A DNA stretch of 42,017 nt from Priestia aryabhattai B8W22. GTDB lineage: Bacteria > Bacillota > Bacilli > Bacillales > Bacillaceae_H. Below, piece after piece: positions 29,201-36,064 of this stretch. The first letter of the stretch is position 1; each line of letters opens with the position of its first letter. The position numbers and the translations under genes are program-made. The DNA lies in assembly GCF_000956595.1 (NCBI RefSeq), contig NZ_JYOO01000040.1, forward strand, positions 1-42,017, written 5' to 3'. A model generated the notes under the pieces. That model did not search any database. It saw nothing but the letters and a program-made list of their open reading frames with translations, and was not told where the DNA came from.

Positions 29201-29271
29201 GTTAGGCTATGATTAAGCTGTTTATTAAGTTTTGTCAATAATTTCATAGCTAGAAGAGAATGGCCACCCAA
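23290..29271 (-). CDS. NRPS (T)-C-A-T-E-C, downstream part of a frameshifted gene
   Basis: 1993 residues from the frame break. It opens mid-carrier at LGGHSLLAMKLL, so it cannot be a natural start; a one-base indel near 29266-29275 separates it from the preceding C-T frame. Domains: rest of second T (1-50); C with HHHFVFDG (about 60-480); A with YTSGTTGRPKGVM near 667 and pocket residues D-S-I-I-G-A-G-V-C (no confident substrate); T with FFDCGGDS near 1052; epimerase E with VIHHLLVDGVSW near 1237 and EGHGREN; then a C domain of the type that follows E (DIYPVTSLQEGMLFH, HHHALIDGW near 1692). The terminal C pairs with the A-T-reductase protein. E predicts a D-residue at this position. Confidence 0.88.
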   Translation of the reverse strand: MGGHSLLAMKLLTKLNKQLNHSLTLKDIFQHSTVLSLSKYIIDQIPHTSESDIEEIKSESYTLSSNQEALWFDQKLNGNTTNYNIPQKYILTGKVDISLLEKALNQVINRHEILRTVVYEKDGKGYQEIQENLHCKIKEIDLSKVNTEDQINQISQIEEEVKLKIFEIEKGPLLSITLVKLKEENFILFVNHHHFVFDGWSVGIFFDEWLSFYDKVMNQEEISANKNFLQYKDFSLKQKEWLKRNFEQEMLFWKRHLRGNLPKLELPLDAVRKKKSQNKGNSFIVELDKKELQALKLLSLEKNSTLFMTLLTMYQSFLGRYTGQNDVIVGSSLANRILQDTERSIGYFVNTLPFRLEVEPKETFGDILRRNTKHIIDVYDHQQMPLEKIVEGINPDRTLANSSLFQTVFILQNNAKAKFQSEYVKLQPEVITSNGAKFDLSLAAEEYEDKLLCAFEYNSEIFNENTIRLLSENFLSWVKSIIIQPDLSLNQISVISKSQENVLMDYGQGETISFEGIDASIPEEFYKIVKKSSAKIAIVDGIKRITYQELNEMSNQIAWYLLKKGVSKEEKIGIYANRSIDMVAGMLGIIKAGAAYVPLDPHYPEERLNYIIQDASISYCLTHENLKEKGLINSSKAICFEDIEREAPMLRSENLYIASRKNLAYVIYTSGTTGRPKGVMIEHRGVINLVFNQNEMMCLNSSAKVLQFATFNFDSSVIEIFSSLLFGAELHISIDKKNQFDINKLVEQIKKEKISHIILPPAILKEIPIMELPSIKVLGSAGSECPVDLVSKFKHISFFNGYGPTEYSVCTSYKIFPPNEDKTSEFVVPIGKPLSNTTVFILDKNRKLVPLGSVGELYIGGIGLARGYLNNEKLTNKRFICNPFNPSERLYRTGDLVKFNRDGELIYIGRTDDQVKLRGYRVELSEVNISLQQIEGIKDSFTTVVQDKFGNKRLMAYYMVDNNISEKVIRKQLRETLPNFMIPSYFMKLDIFPLTPNGKIDKKALPKWDEKVKIQSHSLDAEKLSEIEMKILNIWRDVLNNPLIGSKDNFFDCGGDSIISIQICSAAKEKQLFFTPKDIFEYQTVHELANIVQEQAQNTVVQEKIVGCVPLTPIQSWFFNEEHKNIHHWNQSIVLMKKNEMSTEKYKKVVEKLVDHHDVLRTYFEKQDGLYIGNIRDYNNTFDCIEYHMSDLKEGNNLKRIKELEDVAQQSLNIHNGPMMKVLLFRDKKEVRVFWVIHHLLVDGVSWRILLEDFERCYQQMKNNEELFLPLKTTSYKKWSEELNRYGNMKPSETVVQYWEKEINKPVSPTAINLGENCDFEDIFKIEVDVPQTQNLIKNTLRKYKTTIDELLLSVIARVFASKLNINDFWIDLEGHGRENITDHIDLTRTVGWFTSMYPIRIEGKASLGSTLKSTKHILRNVPNKGFDFGVLKYISNQNYSYPTSIISYNYLGQFNNLEDVVHTESSNIDLSYKFSSKINFVVSIVNNKLIVNIIGDTNNTNFQLFCKEFKSKLNLILNGQLNLNDAVVAADFDSEKVVDESTINYFINRFKNIEDIYPVTSLQEGMLFHSEIAQSSEYISQLSFDLKGDLNLDKLERAWNDTCRKYEILRSVFRRNHIGDRYQLILNDIYYVFNHMDLQNIKGKELKERVDNLLLQSRERQIDLENGPLMTVTLVKLSDSHYKFVWTHHHALIDGWSLQIVIGHFIDSYHNSSLTLLDTGEHHRRAYKQFIKNVQNINKNEEAAFWKSELKSINEVNAIANKVTVDKATALNQVIEYSLSETLTEKLITVAQNNRVTINTIVQGVWGIVLSYINNSNAICYGITSSGRNSSISHIESAVGLLINTLPFSMKVDFEYNLSSYFADIQNKQLKMRDYESSSLTDIKQYAQIPWDKELFQQIFVFENYPSTEFKRNSDITIENSAGDESTNFNLTFSAAIVNSKLRYKTIYKDNIFDEDNVLRVMNSMETLFFKLTKDGNVTINDLLNDLKVEAL

Positions 29272-30973
29272 CTACAAAAAAATCAGCATTTTTATTAACG
29301 GAACTTATGGATAATATTTCCTTAAAGGCATATTCAACAGTTGATATAACATTCTGCCCTAGTTCGTACTCATGGACTTTTTCTGGATATACTTTCAAAT
29401 TCAACAAATGTAGCGTTGGATTTTCAAATAAATCTTTTAATTTCAAATTGGTATTGAGCGACTTATTTATTTTAGATATAAACTTCATAGCCATTATTGA
29501 ATGGCCACCTAATTGGAAGAAGTCAGAATCCTGATGAATCTCGCTCCCTTTAAAGAATTCTTCCCATAATCTTCTAAGGTTTTCATCAATATTTACTTTA
29601 GACTTGGAAGCATCAAAGGACTCTTCATCTTTAGTGTTAATGATGTTTTTTACCATTGGGAAGTCAACTTTAATAGAAATTTCATTGATATGCTGAGCTT
29701 TTGTGATTTGTTTAGTAATCTGCATAAATGCTTCCTTTATTTTTTCTGAAAATGTATTCTCCAAGCAGCTTGGATTGAAAAATAATTTACATTTAATCGT
29801 TTCTTTATTATCTTGAGCTTGTAATGATAAAGGAAAGCTGTGTAATTCTGTTCCATCTTTTATTTCCCACTGAATAGCGGAATTTTCACTTTTAGCTTCT
29901 GGGTAATTTTCATAAACAAATAAAGATTCAAATAACGGATTTTCTTTTTTTAACTTAGTATATCTTTTGATGTCTGCCAAGGACACTTGTGAAAAATAGA
30001 GAATGTCGTTTAATGTTTTTTGTGATTGTTTTAACACTTTAACGATAGAGTCTGTATTTTTAACCTCTATTATCATTGGAAGAGTGTTAATTAATAAACC
30101 TACGATTTCCTCTACTTTTGGTAAATCGCTCGATCTACCAGAACTCACAATCCCAAATATTATTTGATCCTGATGCGAAATTTTTTTTAAGACTATCGAC
30201 CATATTAGTTGTAATAAAACATTAACTGTTACATGGTTTTCGGCTGCAAAATCTCTTAAAATCTTACTTTGCTTTTTATCTATTTCCCAAAAGATATTAT
30301 TCTCTCTCTGCTTTTCCTCTATTTGTGTATTAACAGGGAAAGTAATGGTTGGTTGGTCTATATGTTTAACTTTATTTTCCCAAAAATCGTTTAAATCTTC
30401 TTTCTTCATTTTATTTATAAATCGAATAAAATCGCCGTACTGTTTAGATCTTGAAATAGTCCCTTTTGAATTCTTACTTATCATTTTGTTATAAATGTCG
30501 AAAAACTCCTTGATAACAATGCTTGTACTCCATCCATCTAAAATAATATGATGGTGGGTCCAAATTATAATAAATTCACTCTCTTTAAGTTTTACTATCT
30601 GAAATTTCATTAACTTAGAGTTGTTAACTTCCATTTGCCTAGATTCAAAAGATATTCTTTGTATTTCTTTGAGCTGATCTTTTTCATTGAAGTTCGTTAT
30701 ATCGATGATTGCGGGTTGATAGTCGATTGTATTGAAAACAACTTGTACGCTGTTTTCAACATTTTCAGATATAACTTTCATTCTTAATGCTTCATGACGA
30801 TTTACAACTTCATTCCAGGCCCTAAGTAACGTATTTGCCTCAAGCTCACCTGTTACTTTAATTTGCATCTGGGATATGTATAAGTTCTTTTTTGAATTCT
30901 CCATCTTAAGCTCATAAAGAATTCCCTCTTGAAGCGGAGTTAATGAATAGATGTTTTGTATTAATTTCTCCAA
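29225..30973 (-). CDS. NRPS C-T-T start (A-less module), upstream part of a frameshifted gene
   Basis: About 582 residues from a TTG at 30973 preceded by GGGAGG at 6-nt spacing; the frame is open to 31027 but without a ribosome site. Domains: C of the post-epimerase type (YSLTPLQEGILYE, WTHHHIILDGWS) over about 5-450, T with FFQLGGHSIM near residue 490, then a second carrier beginning SSVNKNADFF that loses frame just before its LGGHS motif and ends at a TAA at 29225. No adenylation domain sits between C and T, so amino acid loading must come from elsewhere. With one base removed the frame joins the next entry, making a C-T-T-C-A-T-E-C protein of about 2,570 residues. Confidence 0.82.
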   Translation of the reverse strand: MEKLIQNIYSLTPLQEGILYELKMENSKKNLYISQMQIKVTGELEANTLLRAWNEVVNRHEALRMKVISENVENSVQVVFNTIDYQPAIIDITNFNEKDQLKEIQRISFESRQMEVNNSKLMKFQIVKLKESEFIIIWTHHHIILDGWSTSIVIKEFFDIYNKMISKNSKGTISRSKQYGDFIRFINKMKKEDLNDFWENKVKHIDQPTITFPVNTQIEEKQRENNIFWEIDKKQSKILRDFAAENHVTVNVLLQLIWSIVLKKISHQDQIIFGIVSSGRSSDLPKVEEIVGLLINTLPMIIEVKNTDSIVKVLKQSQKTLNDILYFSQVSLADIKRYTKLKKENPLFESLFVYENYPEAKSENSAIQWEIKDGTELHSFPLSLQAQDNKETIKCKLFFNPSCLENTFSEKIKEAFMQITKQITKAQHINEISIKVDFPMVKNIINTKDEESFDASKSKVNIDENLRRLWEEFFKGSEIHQDSDFFQLGGHSIMAMKFISKINKSLNTNLKLKDLFENPTLHLLNLKVYPEKVHEYELGQNVISTVEYAFKEILSISSVNKNADFFVVGWPFSSSYEIIDKT

Positions 30974-30995
30974 TTTTATCCCTCCCGATATTGTT

Positions 30996-31037
30996 AATTG
31001 GATAATTGAATCAACCTCTACTATCAATTATCCAATT
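30996..31037 (-). other. Intercistronic hairpin in the NRPS operon
   Basis: A perfect 14-bp inverted repeat (30996-31009, 31024-31037) with a 14-nt loop fills the gap between the stop of the C-A-T-E gene and the GGGAGG site of the next. No U-run follows on the coding strand, so a processing, stability or partial attenuation element is more likely than a terminator. Confidence 0.45.
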
Positions 31038-31041
31038 ATTT

Positions 31042-34000
31042 TTAATTAATAGAGTTTAATATGTGCAACAAATCATCTTCGGTAACCACAGCATCTGGAA
31101 AATCACTTTCCATTAAGGCGCTTTGATCATCTTGAGATTGGATTACTTCTTTTACAATTTCATCTATACTTTTTATTAATTGACCTATTCGTTTCTGATC
31201 TAATTTTGAAATGATTTTTATAGTTAATTTTCCCTCCTGAATGAAAGCTAAGAAGTGAAGCCTCGGTTTGTTTTCAAACTCTCCAAAATCCTTACTATTA
31301 GACGATTCAAATTGAGAATCAAGTTTGCCTAAGTAGTTGAAGGTAACATGAGCATCCGGGTCACTAATAATTCCCGGACGTAAATACTTAATTACACTAT
31401 AATCAAATCCTTTATTTGGGATTTCTCTAATTGCATTTTTAGTGTGTTTTAAAGTACCAGAAAATGTCGTATCTGAACATAGAAGAATAGGATATATTAC
31501 AGTAAACCATCCTACCGTTCTGGTGACATCTACATTCTCATCTAACATCTCTCGACCGTGTCCTTCTATTTCAATCCAGAAATCATTTATTTCAAAAGAA
31601 CGGTTCAATCCACTTACAATGAATGATAATAAAACTTCCTCAATAGTGGCTTTGGATTGACCAGTTAATTTCAAAACTAATAAATCTGTTTCATTCTTAT
31701 CAAATGATTTTTCTACTGTTATTTCATCTTTTGATACAAAGCTTTCCGTCAGCTTAAATTCTGAGATTTCACTATTTGTTTTCTCTTTCCAATAGTGAAT
31801 TGTTTTAGGGTTTAAATGGAATTTATCGTATTTTCTTAAAAAGTTGGACCAATCTTTAAATGAGGATGTTTGAGTTGGTAACTTTCCAACTTTGTCATTT
31901 AATAATTGGTTATGAAGATAATTAAAGTCTTCAAGTAAGATTTTCCAAGAGACAGCATCTACTAATAAATGATGAATTACCCAAAAAAAGCGGTATCTGT
32001 TCGTTTGTTCTTTTAAAACAAGCATTTTCATAATAGGTCCATTTTTTATGTTCAATGAACTTTGTATCTTTTTTTCCCATTCATTCCTCTTTTTTAGTTG
32101 CTTTTCTTCGTCTAAATGATGAATATCTTTATAAATTAATTCCCAGGTTTTTTTCTTTTTGTTTAAAAACCCTACATATTTATTATCATGCTCTTCAAAT
32201 AAGGTTGATAACCCATGATGATGCTTTACTATTTGAGATAGAATGTTTTCAATATCCTCTTCTTTTCCACACACTTCTTTTTTAAAGACTACTGATTGGT
32301 TCCAATGGTTAATAGCCTTCTGATGTTCTGCGAAAAACCATTCTTGAATTGGGGTCAATTTTACATATCCCTCTGTCTCTACGGGCTTAATTACTAATTT
32401 ATTTTCGTATGTTGCAACAGAAGCTAATTCAGATACTGTTTGGTTTTCAAAAATAGACTTAGGATTAATAGTAATACCTTTTTGTCGAGCTAAGGAACAT
32501 ATTTGAATACTTTGTATTGAATCTCCTCCAAGTTCAAAAAAATTATCATGAATACTTAACCTTTTTATTCCTAATACCTGCTTAAAAATTTCAAGAAGAA
32601 TTTTCTCATTACCTGTCTTAGGTTCTTTTAATTCTGTGCTAATTCTAATTTCAGGTTCTGGAAATTTAGACGAATCAATCTTCCCATTGGTATTTAAAGG
32701 GAATTTATCCACTTGTATAATAAACGTGGGAATCATGTAAGCTGGTAATCTCTCTTTTAAAAAGTTTTTTAATTGATCCAAATCTGTTTGTTGATTTGAT
32801 TTAAAGTAAGCAATAATTTGTTTATTAACTTCTGGATGATCTTTAATCTTGATAAATGCGTCGTTTATTGTTGGAAATTGCTTAAGGGTAATCAGGATCT
32901 CATCAAGCTCGACTCGAAACCCTCTTATTTTTATTTGATTATCTATGCGTCCTAAAAAATTTAATTCACCATTCTCTGTAAACCTTCCAAGGTCACCGCT
33001 TCGATATAAACGCTCTCCTACTTTAAACGGATTTTCAATGAATTTATCTAATGTTAATTCTCGATTATTTATATATTCGGTAGCTAATCCTTTACCCCCA
33101 ATATATATTTCACCTATTGCACCTATAGGAACAAGCTTTTGATAGGGGTTCAATACATAAATATTTGTATTCAATATTGGTTTCCCAATAGAAACCTTCT
33201 TATTTTTTGTTTGTGTGCTGTCGTTTGCTTTAAATAATTTAAATGTACTCCATACAGAATATTCTGTTGGACCATATGCATTATAAAAATTTACATTTTT
33301 ATATTTGCTAGGCAAATCTGTTGGACATTCCGATCCTGCGGAGCCAATATATTCAACACTAGAATTATTTATATTTAATTCTTTTAATACTGCAGGTGGT
33401 AATACAAGATGAGTTAATTTGTCATTTATAATTTGCTTTTCAAGTGCATATAAATCAAACATTTCTTCTTGGTTATTTCCAATATGCAATTCTGCTCCAT
33501 TTAATAAACTTCCGAATATTTCGTAAATTGAAGCGTCGAAATTAAAAGTAGCAAATTGTAATACCCGTGAAGCCTCATTAAGCTGTAAATATTTTCTTTG
33601 ACTCCTAATTAAATTTACTACACCTCTATTAGTTATCATCACTCCTTTTGGTTTTCCGGTAGTTCCAGAAGTGTAAACAATATAAGCCGGGTCTGAAGGG
33701 CATAGTTTTTTTAAATGAGATTTTGTAACTTCGTAACTTATCTTCTTAAGACATATTCTATTTTTAACTTTTTCTATACTAGACGCGTTCGAATCTTGAT
33801 TCGTAATACATATATCTAGTTTGGAGTTTTTAATAATATACTTTAGTCTTTCACTAGGTAACTTAGGATCCAAAGGTACGTAGGCACATCCTGCCTTAAT
33901 GATTCCTAACATACCAATTATCATATCAATGGATCTATTTACATGTAGTCCAACCTTATTGACCTCACCTTTTACACGTTTTTTAATTAAGTTTGCAATT

Positions 34001-35760
34001 ACATCTGACTTTTTATCTAAATCTAAGTAAGTGATAGTTTTTTTATCATCTACAACAGCTATTTTATACGGGGAATTTTTAACAACTTTTTTAAAAATAG
34101 AAACAATGGTATCTTTCGGATTTATTTCCGCGACTTCCCCTTGCCATTTAGATAATAGTAGATTTAATTGATCATTATCTAAATACTCTAATTGACAAAG
34201 TGGAGCTTCTATATTTTCACAAATTTGAAATAACCATTTCTTAAAACTTTTCATAAGCCTGTTAATTGTATTATGTTGAAACAGTTCAGTAGAATATTCA
34301 AACTCCAATACTAGTTGATGAGAATTCTTTACTTTAAGAATAAGATCATAATTTGAAAAAGGAACATTAAATTCTTCTTTCTTGATACAGAAGAATGAAT
34401 TGCTGAAACTTTCCTCAAATTTATCTTCCATTGCTAATGCCGTTTGGAAGAGAGGAGAATAGCTTAAATCTCGCTTTGGATTTACAGCTTCAACAATTTT
34501 TTCAAATGGGAAATGTTGTTGTTCCAATAAATTTAATATTATTTTTTTATTCTTCTGTAAGATTTTACGAAATGACGCCTCATTTTCTACTGTTATTTTA
34601 AAAGGAAGCGTATTTACAAAGCAGCCAATTGTGTGAGCAAAATCTTCTTGTCCACGGTTTGCCACTGTGCTGCCAACAGTAATTTGATCCTTTCCTGTAT
34701 ATTGACTTAAAAATGTCTGGTAAGCAGTTACCATAAAAGTAAACAAAGTTGTATTGCTACTTCTTGTTACTTTTTCTATTAATAAACGCAGTTCATTGGG
34801 AATTACTAATTCCAATCTATCTCCCAAATACGAAGTTGTTTTGGGACGTTGAAAATCATAAGGAAGCGCCAAAGGTTCTTCCTCATGCCGTAAATATTTT
34901 TTCCAAAATTCACCACATTCAGAAACGTGTTTTTTAATCCATCGCTTTTGCCAACTAGCATAATCTAAATATTGCATTTCTATTGGAGGTATCTTGTCAC
35001 TTTTTCCTAATTGGAGCAATTCATAAACTCTCATTAGTTCTTTGAAAAATATCTCAAATGATACTCCATCAAAAATGATGTGATGGAAATTACATGCTAA
35101 ATAATATTTATCTTCCTCAAACTGAAATAATTTCATATTGAAAAGTAAATCGTTTTCTAAGTCAAAACACTTTTTTATTTCTTTATTGAGGTAAGAATTA
35201 ACCCTTAATTTAGCTTCATCTAAATTTAGATTGCGACAATCTTCATATACTATTAAATTAATATCAGCTTTATTTACCACTTGAAAAATTTCATGATCTT
35301 TTCTTTTGAAATTAGTCCTCAAAATTTTATGACGTTCTATTATGTTATTAAGTGCAAGTTGTAGAGTTTTAACATCTACCATGCCATTCAAAATAAATTT
35401 AAATGGCATGTTATAGAGCATTCTCTGATTTTCAAATCTATCGAACAGATACATTCGATCTTGATTGTGAGAAAGTATGCCTTTATTTTGTCCAAGCTTC
35501 ATTGGTTTATCTTCTTCATCTTCTCTCATATCGAGAAGCATATCTATAAAAGCAGCCAATTTTTCCACAGTGGAATGAACTTGAATAATGTCAGAAGTCA
35601 AAAGAATATTAAATTCTTGTCTTACAAGATTCAAAAATGTATTCTGCTTTTCAACAGTTTCTAAAATTATATTTATATTTTCAAGCAAAGAAAGTTGTTT
35701 TTGATTAATTGATAATATATTTAATAGCTTCTTTTCGGTACCGGTAACGATTTTATTCAC
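31042..35760 (-). CDS. NRPS module C-A-T-E
   Basis: 1572 residues, GTG start at 35760 with AAAGGAG upstream. An N-terminal segment of about 95 residues precedes the C domain; it ends like a carrier domain (helix QEFNILL, then STVEKLAAFIDML) but lacks a GG-S motif, so it may be a degenerate carrier or docking segment. C domain with NFHHIIFDGVS near 227; A with YTSGTTGKPKGVM near 697 and pocket residues D-A-Y-V-G-A-A-V-W, substrate unclear; T with FFELGGDS near 1077; E with VIHHLLVDAVSW near 1263 (Ala replaces the usual Gly after Asp) and EGHGREM. It should add and epimerise one residue. Its product passes to the A-less C-T-T module. Confidence 0.93.
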   Translation of the reverse strand: MNKIVTGTEKKLLNILSINQKQLSLLENINIILETVEKQNTFLNLVRQEFNILLTSDIIQVHSTVEKLAAFIDMLLDMREDEEDKPMKLGQNKGILSHNQDRMYLFDRFENQRMLYNMPFKFILNGMVDVKTLQLALNNIIERHKILRTNFKRKDHEIFQVVNKADINLIVYEDCRNLNLDEAKLRVNSYLNKEIKKCFDLENDLLFNMKLFQFEEDKYYLACNFHHIIFDGVSFEIFFKELMRVYELLQLGKSDKIPPIEMQYLDYASWQKRWIKKHVSECGEFWKKYLRHEEEPLALPYDFQRPKTTSYLGDRLELVIPNELRLLIEKVTRSSNTTLFTFMVTAYQTFLSQYTGKDQITVGSTVANRGQEDFAHTIGCFVNTLPFKITVENEASFRKILQKNKKIILNLLEQQHFPFEKIVEAVNPKRDLSYSPLFQTALAMEDKFEESFSNSFFCIKKEEFNVPFSNYDLILKVKNSHQLVLEFEYSTELFQHNTINRLMKSFKKWLFQICENIEAPLCQLEYLDNDQLNLLLSKWQGEVAEINPKDTIVSIFKKVVKNSPYKIAVVDDKKTITYLDLDKKSDVIANLIKKRVKGEVNKVGLHVNRSIDMIIGMLGIIKAGCAYVPLDPKLPSERLKYIIKNSKLDICITNQDSNASSIEKVKNRICLKKISYEVTKSHLKKLCPSDPAYIVYTSGTTGKPKGVMITNRGVVNLIRSQRKYLQLNEASRVLQFATFNFDASIYEIFGSLLNGAELHIGNNQEEMFDLYALEKQIINDKLTHLVLPPAVLKELNINNSSVEYIGSAGSECPTDLPSKYKNVNFYNAYGPTEYSVWSTFKLFKANDSTQTKNKKVSIGKPILNTNIYVLNPYQKLVPIGAIGEIYIGGKGLATEYINNRELTLDKFIENPFKVGERLYRSGDLGRFTENGELNFLGRIDNQIKIRGFRVELDEILITLKQFPTINDAFIKIKDHPEVNKQIIAYFKSNQQTDLDQLKNFLKERLPAYMIPTFIIQVDKFPLNTNGKIDSSKFPEPEIRISTELKEPKTGNEKILLEIFKQVLGIKRLSIHDNFFELGGDSIQSIQICSLARQKGITINPKSIFENQTVSELASVATYENKLVIKPVETEGYVKLTPIQEWFFAEHQKAINHWNQSVVFKKEVCGKEEDIENILSQIVKHHHGLSTLFEEHDNKYVGFLNKKKKTWELIYKDIHHLDEEKQLKKRNEWEKKIQSSLNIKNGPIMKMLVLKEQTNRYRFFWVIHHLLVDAVSWKILLEDFNYLHNQLLNDKVGKLPTQTSSFKDWSNFLRKYDKFHLNPKTIHYWKEKTNSEISEFKLTESFVSKDEITVEKSFDKNETDLLVLKLTGQSKATIEEVLLSFIVSGLNRSFEINDFWIEIEGHGREMLDENVDVTRTVGWFTVIYPILLCSDTTFSGTLKHTKNAIREIPNKGFDYSVIKYLRPGIISDPDAHVTFNYLGKLDSQFESSNSKDFGEFENKPRLHFLAFIQEGKLTIKIISKLDQKRIGQLIKSIDEIVKEVIQSQDDQSALMESDFPDAVVTEDDLLHILNSIN

Positions 35761-35786
35761 ACAAGATTCTCTCCTTTCTTTCCTAG

Positions 35787-36053
35787 TTAATTCAATTTAT
35801 TAATATCCTTTATATGTTTAATCAGTGTTGTAAGTTCTTTAATGGTTGATTGTTCAAATATTACCTTAATTGGTAATTTAACACCCATGTTATTTTTAAC
35901 CATTTGAATAAATTGCATGGCTAAAAGGGAGTTCCCTCCTAGGTCAAAGAAGTTGGAGTCCTCACTAAAATCCTCATACTCCAAAATTTCTTTCCAATAA
36001 CTAATAAGCTCTTCCTTAATTAAAGTTTTTTCAGGTATTGTAATGATTTCCAT
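35787..36053 (-). CDS. Stand-alone peptidyl carrier protein (T domain)
   Basis: 88 residues from the ATG at 36053, which has GAGGGA 7 nt upstream. A GTG five codons earlier (36068) overlaps the upstream stop by 4 bp and is an alternative start. NFFDLGGNSLLAMQFI contains the phosphopantetheine serine; the helix pattern and the VIFEQSTIKELTTLI ending are typical of carriers. The preceding protein ends with a C domain and no A or T, so this carrier completes a split C-T module in which adenylation is missing. How it is loaded is unknown: a trans-acting A domain, possibly outside the window, is the simplest idea. Confidence 0.88.
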   Translation of the reverse strand: MEIITIPEKTLIKEELISYWKEILEYEDFSEDSNFFDLGGNSLLAMQFIQMVKNNMGVKLPIKVIFEQSTIKELTTLIKHIKDINKLN

Positions 36054-36064
36054 GTCTTTTTCCC

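Noticed and set aside
29276-29282. Seven-base homopolymer next to the second NRPS frame break as a programmed slippage site
   Set aside because: Losing one base from this run brings a TAG into the reading frame, and a -1 slip leads to the wrong frame, so slippage here cannot restore the protein.
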